From NCBI GenBank assembly GCA_001564135.1, contig LKNH01000028.1:1-15896 (forward strand): DNA of 15,896 nucleotides. Direction: 5' to 3'. This DNA comes from Halobacteriaceae archaeon Tc-Br11_E2g27 (GTDB lineage Archaea > Halobacteriota > Halobacteria > Halobacteriales > Haloarculaceae). The position numbers and the translations under genes are program-made. The notes beneath the pieces were generated by a model. It did no database searches and was not told the DNA's origin. It saw only the letters and a list, made by a program, of their open reading frames with translations. Within the stretch, counting starts at the first letter, position 1, and the number at the start of each line of letters is the position of its first letter. Of the stretch, positions 6,313 through 13,131 are shown piece after piece.

Positions 6313-6444
6313 ATCGTATCCTCCGTGCTACCGGCACATAGGTTTGTTGTGATTAATTGAGTGAACTAATGATTACGACGCAGCCAAAAGACCGTTTTTT
6401 CGCTGCATATCTGCACATTTCGTACCTATCTGAGTGACACCATG

Positions 6445-6480
6445 TATTCCCGATGCAACCTACTATACATCTCGGGAATA
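6445..6480. promoter_or_regulatory. inverted repeat bracketing the TATA box of the second TrmB gene
   Basis: TATTCCCGA (6445-6453) and TCGGGAATA (6472-6480) are perfect 9-bp arms with an 18-nt spacer. The spacer contains CTATACAT (about 6463-6470), a good TATA box for the plus-strand gene starting at 6512. Half-site centres are 27 bp apart. The layout fits an autoregulatory operator. Confidence 0.55.
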
Positions 6481-6511
6481 AATAGACTGGTGACGGTTGA
6501 GGTTGGGACCA

Positions 6512-7387
6512 ATGGATGAACCATCAACACAAACACAGGCAATAGAACTGCTCCAACAACTCGGGCTGAAAGAGTACGAGGCCAAGTCGTTCGTCGCGCT
6601 GACACGACGTCAGAGTGGAACGGCCAAAGATATCAGCGAGACCTCGGAGGTGCCCCGGACGCGCGTCTACGACGCCGTTCGTGTGCTAGAATCGAAAGGG
6701 CTGGTTGAGACCCAGCATTCGAGCCCACAGATGTTTCGCGCCGTTCCAATCGACGAAGCGGTCAATACCCTCCAGCTGGAGTATGTCGAGCGCACCGAGT
6801 CACTTCGGGGCGTTCTGAGCAGACTCGAACCGACGGATGACACCGATACGACCGAAGCCACCCACGAAGTCTGGGCAATTTCCGGCGACCAGGGCATCAC
6901 GAGTCGGACACGACGGCTGATAGAGGGAACGACGGACGAACTCATCCTCGTCCTCGGACACGACGGTATTTTTACTGACTCGCTGGCCACGCAGTTGCAG
7001 GCCGCTCACGAACGGGGTGTGACCGTTGTCATCGGAGCGATTGATGAGAGCCTTCGTAGCGCAATTCAAACACGGCTGCCGGATATCGAAGTATTCCTCT
7101 CGGGACTCGACTGGCTGAGTCGGTCGCCGCTGCTGGAGGACGATACCGAAATCAGCCGACTGTTGTTGGTTGACCGCGAGGCGATTCTGGTCAGTTCGTT
7201 CACTGAAGGCTATGGCGATGGACGCGAGCACGAACAGGGTGTATTCGGCCGCGGGTTCGATAACGGCCTCGTCGCTATTGTTCGTCGGTTGATGGCCACA
7301 GGGTTGCTTTCGGAACTTGACCTGGCTGATAGCGTAGATACTATTCAGACGGATGGCTCTGTCAGTTCCAACGACCTCGAAAAATAG
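6512..7387 (+). CDS. TrmB-family transcriptional regulator (second of a divergent pair)
   Basis: A 291-residue regulator from the ATG at 6512; an in-frame TTG at 6497 is possible but less likely. The winged helix lies at about residues 10-70 (IELLQQLGLKEYEAKSFVALTRRQSGTAKDI and EVPRTRVYDAVRVLESKGLV), followed by a linker helix (LQLEYVERTESLRGVLSRL) and a C-terminal domain with ELILVLGHDG, HERGVTVVIGAID, ISRLLLVDREAILVSSF and FDNGLVAIVRRLM. It is plainly a paralogue of the divergent TrmB gene (shared VPRTRVYDA and the LLxVDRE segment). It ends 37 bp before the end of the convergent ammonium channel gene. Position suggests, but does not prove, a role in nitrogen supply. The effector is unknown. 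Confidence 0.88.
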   Translation: MDEPSTQTQAIELLQQLGLKEYEAKSFVALTRRQSGTAKDISETSEVPRTRVYDAVRVLESKGLVETQHSSPQMFRAVPIDEAVNTLQLEYVERTESLRGVLSRLEPTDDTDTTEATHEVWAISGDQGITSRTRRLIEGTTDELILVLGHDGIFTDSLATQLQAAHERGVTVVIGAIDESLRSAIQTRLPDIEVFLSGLDWLSRSPLLEDDTEISRLLLVDREAILVSSFTEGYGDGREHEQGVFGRGFDNGLVAIVRRLMATGLLSELDLADSVDTIQTDGSVSSNDLEK

Positions 7388-7424
7388 AGAGAAAGAATAG
7401 CTGATTGCGGTCTTCTGCAGCCGT

Positions 7425-9203
7425 TTAGACTGCGTCAGTGCCCTTCTTGCCAGTTCGAATCTGCATCGCATCACTGACGGGCATGATGAATATCTTTCCG
7501 TCACCAGGTTCGCCGGTCTGGGCGGCATCGGCGATTGCCTCGGCCACATCGTCGGCTTCGATATCCGCGACGACGCATTCGACTTTCACCTTCTGGTGGA
7601 GGTCGACAACGTACTCCTCGCCACGCCACTGCCCTTTCTTGGCTGGCTGTGACCCGCGGCCGGAGACGTTCGTCACGGTCAGTGATGGGGCTTCAACTTC
7701 TGCAAGTGCCTTCTTCACATCACCAAGCTTGTCCGGACGGATGACAGCAGTCACCATTTCGATGCCGCTGCCACCGTCGGTGCGGAGGTCGTGGGTATCG
7801 ACACCGCCGTCGGTGCGAACCTGTCCGCCGTCCGTAGCGATGCTTGGCTCACCGAACTCTGGGTAGGTTTCGACGCCGTGTTCGGAGATATCGAGGCCCT
7901 CGCGCTCGTGTTCTTCGGAGACACGTGCCTGTCCGATTGCTTTGAATCCTCCCCAGACAGCAGCCGTCGTCACAATCGTCCAGACTGCAATCACGGCGGT
8001 TCCGATAATCTGTGGCGCGAACTGTCCGGCTTCGATAGAGACGATACCGCCTGCGATGAGTCCCTCACCGACAGGAGTTCCGCTCGTCGACCAGAGTGGG
8101 TACAGAACAATTCCGAGGACACCTGCGCTCCCGTGGACCGGGAAGACAGCACAGACGTCGTCGATTTTGAGGTATTTTTCGACAGCTTTGAACACCAGTG
8201 GAAGCTGTGCGCCGGCGAGGAAGCCAAGCGCGAGCGCACCCATCGGCGTGATGACGTCTGCAACGCCCGTTACGCCAACGAGACCGGCAAGCAATCCGTT
8301 TGCAACGTACAGCGTATCAACTTTCCCGGTAATGTACCAGGCAGCAAGACCTGCACCCAGTGCACCCATTGTCATGCCAAGGGTGGTTGACATCACGACG
8401 CGGCCGACACCTGCGTATGCGGCGAGTTCAGTGGCACCGTCTTCAATCGACAGGACGGTTGCGGCCGTTCCAACGTTGAAGCCGTACCAGCCGAACGAGA
8501 GGATAAGTGCGCCAAGTACCGCGAAGGTCATCGAGTGACCCGGAATGATGTTGACGCTCCCATCGTCGTTGTATTTGTCCATTCGAGAGCCGAGAACGTA
8601 TGCTGCGGTCAGGCCGGCAATTCCACCGACACCGTGGACGACCATTCCGCCAGCGAAGTCGTGGAAGCCGAGGTCAGTGAGGACTGGAACACCACCGGGA
8701 GCGTACCAGACCATCCCCGCAACGACCGGGTAGATGACGAGCGCGAGCAAGAACGTGTACGTGAGGTATGCGCGAAGTTTTGCACGACCGGCGACAGCAC
8801 CTGAAACGATGGTTGCCGCGGTCATTGCGAACACTGCGCTAAAGAGCCACATCACCCAACCGGAGGTCTCCATCGGAGCCCCCATCACTTCGGCATCAAA
8901 CATCGCAAGCGGTGACGTATCACCGCCGCCGAGCAGCGAGCCGACGTTGTTCGCAATACCCATACCGACGAGGAAAAAGACCACAATTCCGATAGCCCAC
9001 GTCAGCATGTTCTTCGTCAACTGGTTCGCCACGTTCTTTGAACGCACCTGTCCCGACTCCAGCATCGCGAAGCCTGCGTGCATGAAGAAAATCAGGAAGA
9101 TGGCAACGAGGGCCCAGACGAGGTTTACTCCCTCAACAATTGCTTCAAGGTCGGTTACCGTGACCTCGAGTGCCGTTGCGCCTGCAAGTACTGCTAATTC
9201 CAT
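7425..9203 (-). CDS. amt: ammonium channel fused to a C-terminal PII signalling domain (Amt-GlnK)
   Basis: A 592-residue single-frame fusion. Residues about 22-425 form an Amt/MEP/Rh channel: MLESGQVRSKNVANQLTKN near the N-terminus, DFAGGMVVHGVGGIAGL with D182 and pore histidine H190, SFGWYGFNVGTA, and DDVCAVFPVHGSAGVLG with the second pore histidine H357. Residues 426-482 are an acidic linker with three TDGG repeats. Residues 483-592 are a full PII protein: MVTAVIRPDKLGDVKKAL, the T-loop region including GEEYVVDL (Tyr equivalent to Y51), the nucleotide loop TGEPGDGKIF and the closing IRTGKKGTDA. PII proteins sense ATP, ADP and 2-oxoglutarate and plug Amt pores; here channel and plug are one chain. 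M483 could allow a free PII to be made. GGTGA lies 7 nt before the ATG at 9203. Confidence 0.95.
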   Translation of the reverse strand: MELAVLAGATALEVTVTDLEAIVEGVNLVWALVAIFLIFFMHAGFAMLESGQVRSKNVANQLTKNMLTWAIGIVVFFLVGMGIANNVGSLLGGGDTSPLAMFDAEVMGAPMETSGWVMWLFSAVFAMTAATIVSGAVAGRAKLRAYLTYTFLLALVIYPVVAGMVWYAPGGVPVLTDLGFHDFAGGMVVHGVGGIAGLTAAYVLGSRMDKYNDDGSVNIIPGHSMTFAVLGALILSFGWYGFNVGTAATVLSIEDGATELAAYAGVGRVVMSTTLGMTMGALGAGLAAWYITGKVDTLYVANGLLAGLVGVTGVADVITPMGALALGFLAGAQLPLVFKAVEKYLKIDDVCAVFPVHGSAGVLGIVLYPLWSTSGTPVGEGLIAGGIVSIEAGQFAPQIIGTAVIAVWTIVTTAAVWGGFKAIGQARVSEEHEREGLDISEHGVETYPEFGEPSIATDGGQVRTDGGVDTHDLRTDGGSGIEMVTAVIRPDKLGDVKKALAEVEAPSLTVTNVSGRGSQPAKKGQWRGEEYVVDLHQKVKVECVVADIEADDVAEAIADAAQTGEPGDGKIFIMPVSDAMQIRTGKKGTDAV

Positions 9204-9210
9204 TCGTGAA

Positions 9211-9218
9211 TCACCTTT
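9211..9218 (-). promoter_or_regulatory. Shine-Dalgarno of the amt-glnK fusion gene
   Basis: Minus-strand AAAGGTGA ends 7 nt before the ATG at 9203. This shows the message has a leader and fixes the start. Confidence 0.6.
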
Positions 9219-9290
9219 GTGTTATCTTTATCTATTTTCGTTGCTGTTTGTCCAGCATTTCCTCCAACTGCTACCGCATTGTCATCCAAC

Positions 9291-9310
9291 GTCACACCCA
9301 CCCGTGTGAC
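9291..9310. promoter_or_regulatory. inverted repeat at the predicted amt transcription start
   Basis: GTCACAC (9291-9297) and GTGTGAC (9304-9310) are perfect arms around CCACCC. The repeat covers the predicted start (about 9294) set by the TATA element at 9318-9325. It is either an operator for nitrogen control or a hairpin at the extreme 5' end of the message. Confidence 0.5.
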
Positions 9311-9317
9311 AGCACCA

Positions 9318-9325
9318 CATATAAG
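9318..9325 (-). promoter_or_regulatory. TATA box of the amt-glnK fusion gene
   Basis: Minus-strand reading CTTATATG, giving initiation near 9294 and a leader of about 90 nt. Confidence 0.5.
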
Positions 9326-9433
9326 GGTTAGCTTTACAACAGATACTATTGAGGAATATTACTACACGTATGTCCAAAATAGCGGATAATATTATTCATA
9401 TAAGGTCGTTCTTTGTCGAGTTCTAGCACCGTT

Positions 9434-9453
9434 TGTCCGGATATATCTGGACA
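9434..9453. repeat. 20-bp near-palindrome around GATATATC
   Basis: TGTCC and GGACA form the outer arms around GATATATC, with one mismatched pair (9439/9448). It contains a TATA-like core and lies midway between amt and the transducer gene, so it could be an operator acting on either. Confidence 0.35.
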
Positions 9454-9728
9454 CTTGTCAAGCGACTATCTCTGTGACGTCGACCGACAGCCATGCGCGC
9501 GGCGCTCGACACTTGGGGGCATTTCGCTCCATCTGCTGGCACTATCCTCTATCCGAGACAGTGGTCATACCTGAAATCTTAATTCTTCATTTAATCTCCT
9601 ATTACACAATAGTGATAACATTTAATCCTCTCATTTTCGGATATTTCTCTAATGTGCTCGATATGCAGTGCAACTGTTGAAGAAATACCCTGCTCGCCTG
9701 GACAATTGGGTAAGCGGTTGGATAGCTT

Positions 9729-9749
9729 GGAACCGGCTATGGAGGTTCC
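9729..9749 (+). promoter_or_regulatory. small hairpin overlapping the Shine-Dalgarno of the transducer gene
   Basis: GGAACC (9729-9734) can pair with GGTTCC (9744-9749) around a 9-nt loop. The Shine-Dalgarno GGAGGT (9741-9746) ends 5 nt before the ATG at 9752 and is partly within the stem. The Shine-Dalgarno decides the start; control by the hairpin is speculation. Confidence 0.4.
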
Positions 9750-9751
9750 CG

Positions 9752-11317
9752 ATGAGTGACTCAGTGCCAATTACTAACGGTACACGACGAACCCTTGTCA
9801 ACGCACAGGGGGCAGTTGCGGTTGTCTATACTGCTTCCGAGCGCGTTGACGAGCAGGTGTCGGAGATTCGCACACAGACCGAGCACCAGGCCGAAGAAAT
9901 GACGGCTGTCGTCGAGGACGTTTCGGAGTTGAGCGCGACAATCGAAGAGATTGCTGCCAGCGCCGATGAAGTTGGCGAACGAAGCACACGTGCGAAATCT
10001 CAGGTCGAAACTGCACAGGCGTCCGCACAGCACGCAAGCAACCGGATGGATAGCGTGACCACTGTTGCACAGGATGTCTCCCGGCAGGTCGGACAGCTCA
10101 TCGACCAGGTTGACCGCATCGAGGAGGTGCTCTCGGGTATCTCCCGAATTGCCGACCAGACTGATATGCTGGCGTTGAACGCAAGCATCGAGGCTGCTCG
10201 TGCTGGCGAGGGCAGCGAAGGGTTCGCTGTCGTCGCCGAAGAAATCAAAACCCTCGCTGCGGAGTCACAGGACCAGGCCGACGAGATAGAGACACTGCTT
10301 ACGGGCGTGCGTGATGCCGCTGACGACACTGTAGAGCAGATGGACGCAGCCCTCGATGAACTTTCAGCCGGCGAATCGGACGTCTCCGCTGTTGCCGAGT
10401 CGCTTGAGGAGGTTGCGGATGTTGTCGAGGCGACGGTTGCGGATGTCTCACAGGTCTCGCAGGCAACTGAAACACAAGCACAGGTCAGCGAAACCGTCAC
10501 CGAGCGCTGTGAAACTGCTGCAGAGCGTGCCGAAACCATTCAGTCTCGTGTGACTGACATCCACAGCGCTCGCCGCGAACAGACAGCAATGCTTGGTGAG
10601 GTTGATGAGGCCGTCTCGGATGCAACGCCACCGCTTTCTCTCGATTCAACCAGACACATCTCGACTGGAACGGCGGCGCTTGATGACTGCAGTAATGGCG
10701 GTTTGCTTCAGGGCGGACGGAGCGTTATTCGGTATTCGGGGACGTCGGTTGCCGACCTCGTTGCTCGCTTGTGTGGCGCTGCGTTGACCAGCGGCTACGC
10801 CGTCTCGCTAATGCCCACACCCGACCTTGACCGTCAGCTCCTGTCGAGTACATTATCTCAGAGCGGTATTCAACTCACGGAGGCCATGGATACTGACCAC
10901 CTGTTCGTCCTTGATGCGTTCGATAGCTGGCGAACAACCGATAACGTCTTTGACGTCAGCCGAGGGCTTGGCCGAATAAACGAGGAGACTGCTCGACGGC
11001 GCTCTCGACCACTTCTGATTCTCGGCAACATTGCTGGCGAAATCCGTGTCCTCGGCGAGGAACAGGCCCGCGCTGCGCGATACGAAAACGACTCGGGAAC
11101 TTTCGAGGCTGATGATACGGTCTGTAACATCGTCAACGATGACCAGGTCGATACGTCTTTCGCGGCCTTCTATGCCGGTGCCGCCGACCAGGTGTTTCAG
11201 GTCGACGAAACGGATGGTCGTCGCCGCGTGGAACTGCTTCAGTCACCGACTGGCTCCGCGCAGCCGCAACCAATCCGCACGGAACGCCAGCAACGGCTTT
11301 CGCCGGGTGGCCAATGA
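9752..11317 (+). CDS. soluble MCP-type transducer fused to a degenerate RecA/KaiC-like domain
   Basis: A 521-residue cytoplasmic protein. The start at 9752 is preferred over an upstream GTG (9668) because GGAGGT precedes it at good spacing. There is no membrane segment and almost no N-terminal sensor. Residues about 25-285 are the long coiled-coil signalling domain of methyl-accepting chemotaxis proteins, with the conserved hairpin tip ISRIADQTDMLALNASIEA and EGFAVVAEEIKTLAAES (about 130-172), which in the family binds CheA and CheW. Residues about 302-500 resemble the RecA/KaiC fold as degenerate haloarchaeal domains of the DUF7504 type do: HISTGTAALDDCSNGGLLQGG mirrors the KaiC opening, but RYSGTSVADLV replaces the Walker A GxxGxGKT, and HLFVLDAFD stands where Walker B would be. 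ATP hydrolysis is therefore unlikely. The stop overlaps the histidine kinase gene by ATGA. Confidence 0.85.
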   Translation: MSDSVPITNGTRRTLVNAQGAVAVVYTASERVDEQVSEIRTQTEHQAEEMTAVVEDVSELSATIEEIAASADEVGERSTRAKSQVETAQASAQHASNRMDSVTTVAQDVSRQVGQLIDQVDRIEEVLSGISRIADQTDMLALNASIEAARAGEGSEGFAVVAEEIKTLAAESQDQADEIETLLTGVRDAADDTVEQMDAALDELSAGESDVSAVAESLEEVADVVEATVADVSQVSQATETQAQVSETVTERCETAAERAETIQSRVTDIHSARREQTAMLGEVDEAVSDATPPLSLDSTRHISTGTAALDDCSNGGLLQGGRSVIRYSGTSVADLVARLCGAALTSGYAVSLMPTPDLDRQLLSSTLSQSGIQLTEAMDTDHLFVLDAFDSWRTTDNVFDVSRGLGRINEETARRRSRPLLILGNIAGEIRVLGEEQARAARYENDSGTFEADDTVCNIVNDDQVDTSFAAFYAGAADQVFQVDETDGRRRVELLQSPTGSAQPQPIRTERQQRLSPGGQ

Positions 11318-12399
11318 ACGAGAAGACGGTTTGTTTCGATGGTGGGACACAGCCATACGAAACGCTTGCTGGCGAGGCGTTTCACGACGCGGATGCTGCC
11401 GACCGGTTCGGTCACCTGTTCCATCTTATCGATGATGCCGTCGTCGAGATTGAACTCGTCGATGTTGAACCTATCGTTCGGGCGGTCAATCCGGCCTTCG
11501 AGGAACTCTTCGGCTACGACCGTGAGGCTATCATCGGCGAGCCGCTAAACGAGTTTATCGTTCCTGACGGCGTCGAAAGCAGGTCCGTGGATTTCGACCG
11601 CCGAACTGCTGAGGGCAAACCCAACAGCGCCCTTGTCAAGCGCCAGACGACGACTGGTATCCGGGAGTTTCTCTACCGCGGTGTCCCCTATGAGGGACCG
11701 GAGGGCCGCCGGTTCGGTTTTGCTATTTACTCGGATATCACCGAACAGCGGGTATATGAACGACACAGCCAGGTCATTCACCGTATTTTGCGCCACAACC
11801 TTCGAAACGACCTGGCGGTCATCATGGCGATGGGAAGCCACCTCCAGTCAACGACTACTGACCCGGCCGTTCAGGATGCTGCCGAGACGATTACCCAGCA
11901 TGCGGAACGAATTTCGGCAACTGGCGAGGAAATGCAGACGCTCGAAACCGTTCTTACCGAGCGCCAATCCGCTTCACCCCTGAATGTGGCGGCGCTTTGC
12001 CGTGACGCAGTCGAGTCAGTTGCTGACCACCACAGCGATGATATCTGTCTTGACGTTCCGCTGCAGCAGCAGGCGATGGCAGTTCCGGAACTTACCGACG
12101 CCATCAGAGCGCTCGTGGATAACGCAGTCATTCACGGCGAACCACCCGTCACAGTCCACCTGTCCGAGACGGACCGCCACGTGGCTATTGACATCCTTGA
12201 CGAGGGTGATGGCATTCCTGAGCACGAAACAGGCCCGGTTTTTGATGACCGTGATATTACCCCACTAGACCACGGCAGCGGTATCGGTCTCTGGTTGGCC
12301 CGATGGACCGCTGCGGTCTGTGGTGGTGACTTACAGTACGACCGCACGGCTGCGGGTCGGACCCGTCTCAGACTGACGCTCCGACCGGTTCTGGCATAG
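11314..12399 (+). CDS. PAS-domain sensor histidine kinase
   Basis: A 361-residue soluble kinase. A PAS domain occupies about residues 32-145 (HLIDDAVVEIELVD, AVNPAFEELFGYDREAIIGEPL, closing with GFAIYSDITEQR). The H-box ILRHNLRNDLAVI has the phospho-acceptor H161 in the haloarchaeal HNLRNDL form. The ATPase domain shows the N-box ELTDAIRALVDNAVIHG (N270), G1-box DEGDGIPE (296-303) and G2-box GSGIGLWLA (321-329). All motifs needed for autophosphorylation are present. The ATG lies inside the stop of the transducer gene (ATGA), so the two are made together, and the kinase is a good candidate partner or output of that transducer. No response regulator is adjacent, so its phosphate target is not visible here. 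Confidence 0.92.
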   Translation: MNEKTVCFDGGTQPYETLAGEAFHDADAADRFGHLFHLIDDAVVEIELVDVEPIVRAVNPAFEELFGYDREAIIGEPLNEFIVPDGVESRSVDFDRRTAEGKPNSALVKRQTTTGIREFLYRGVPYEGPEGRRFGFAIYSDITEQRVYERHSQVIHRILRHNLRNDLAVIMAMGSHLQSTTTDPAVQDAAETITQHAERISATGEEMQTLETVLTERQSASPLNVAALCRDAVESVADHHSDDICLDVPLQQQAMAVPELTDAIRALVDNAVIHGEPPVTVHLSETDRHVAIDILDEGDGIPEHETGPVFDDRDITPLDHGSGIGLWLARWTAAVCGGDLQYDRTAAGRTRLRLTLRPVLA

Positions 12400-12438
12400 C
12401 TCCGTGGTCCCCAATCTGTTCCTGCCAACACCGCAACG

Positions 12439-12446
12439 CAAATACT
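12439..12446 (+). promoter_or_regulatory. TATA-like element for the YigZ-family gene
   Basis: CAAATACT is centred about 26 nt before the GTG at 12468, as expected for a leaderless message starting at that codon. This supports GTG as the start. Confidence 0.4.
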
Positions 12447-12467
12447 GCGTACCGTCCAACATCCGCT

Positions 12468-13064
12468 GTGAACGAGTCGTACAGAACCGTTGCCGGGCGA
12501 GGAGAGGACCGCTTTGAAGTCCGTGGCTCGGAGTTTCTCGGCTACGTTTCCCCTGCAGAAACTGTCGAAGAGGCCGAGGCGTTCATCGAGGAGATCGAAG
12601 CAGTTCATGCCGAGGCCACACATAACGTCCCTGCCTACCGTATCCGTGCACAACCACTCCGTGAGTATTCGAGCGACGATAACGAACCAAGCGGGAGCGC
12701 CGGCAAACCAGCGCTTAACGTTCTCCAGCAAGAGGAACTCGAAAACGTCGTTGCCGTCGTGACGCGGTATTACGGCGGGACGAAACTCGGTGTCGGCGGG
12801 CTTGCGCGAGCATACGCACGGGGTGTCAAAGTGGCGATTGCCGATGCCGGAACCACCGAACAACAACCACACGAACGGTTCGAGATTCACGTCGAATACG
12901 ACGACTCGGGAACGGTTCGAGGTATCCTCGAAAGCGCGCAGGTCGAGTTCGATGCCACCTACGATGCCAGTGTGAGCTTTTCGGTCCGCGTTCCGGTCGC
13001 TGACGCATCTGACCTCCGAGACCGCTTGCGAAGCGCCACAAGCGGGCGCGTCTCGTTCAACTAA
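12468..13064 (+). CDS. YigZ/IMPACT family protein
   Basis: A 198-residue member of the UPF0029/IMPACT family, close to the usual length of about 200. The N-terminal domain carries the opening RGSEFLGYVSPAETVEEAEAFI, HNVPAYRI, the segment SDDNEPSGSAGKPAL and the signature VVAVVTRYYGGTKLGVGGLARAY (about 92-114). A smaller C-terminal domain (about 133-198, FEIHVEYDDSGTVRGILES...) has the ferredoxin-like pattern of this family. Bacterial and eukaryotic relatives are linked to translation control, but the molecular activity of archaeal members is not established. Translation probably starts at GTG on a leaderless transcript. It lies 68 bp after the kinase gene, has its own promoter, and converges with upp. 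Confidence 0.9.
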   Translation: MNESYRTVAGRGEDRFEVRGSEFLGYVSPAETVEEAEAFIEEIEAVHAEATHNVPAYRIRAQPLREYSSDDNEPSGSAGKPALNVLQQEELENVVAVVTRYYGGTKLGVGGLARAYARGVKVAIADAGTTEQQPHERFEIHVEYDDSGTVRGILESAQVEFDATYDASVSFSVRVPVADASDLRDRLRSATSGRVSFN

Positions 13065-13131
13065 CAGCAACGGCGATGCAACAACTTCCAGTGGAAACGT
13101 GGGGGTTTGTCGCGCACTCTTGAACGGCTTC

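Larger units (their letters stand above)
9204..9751. other. divergent regulatory region between amt and the transducer operon
   Basis: About 548 bp without a convincing gene. The amt side holds a Shine-Dalgarno, a 7-N6-7 inverted repeat and a TATA box. The middle holds the palindrome ATAATATTAT (9386-9395) and a 20-bp near-palindrome (9434-9453). The transducer side is strongly AT-rich at about 9578-9660, with candidate TATA elements ATTTAATC around 9589 and 9620, then a leader of roughly 100 nt. TTTGTCC occurs at 9247-9253 and 9432-9438, and ATGTCC near 9370. Confidence 0.55.

Noticed and set aside
9474..9680. Possible 68-residue hydrophobic protein between amt and the transducer gene
   Set aside because: The hydrophobic part comes from the AT-rich promoter DNA, there is no Shine-Dalgarno or TATA box at the right distance, and the composition is not haloarchaeal.
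9668..9751. Start of the transducer gene at the upstream GTG
   Set aside because: The extra 28 residues are rich in Trp, Arg and Leu and unlike the protein. The ATG at 9752 has a GGAGGT motif 5 nt upstream.
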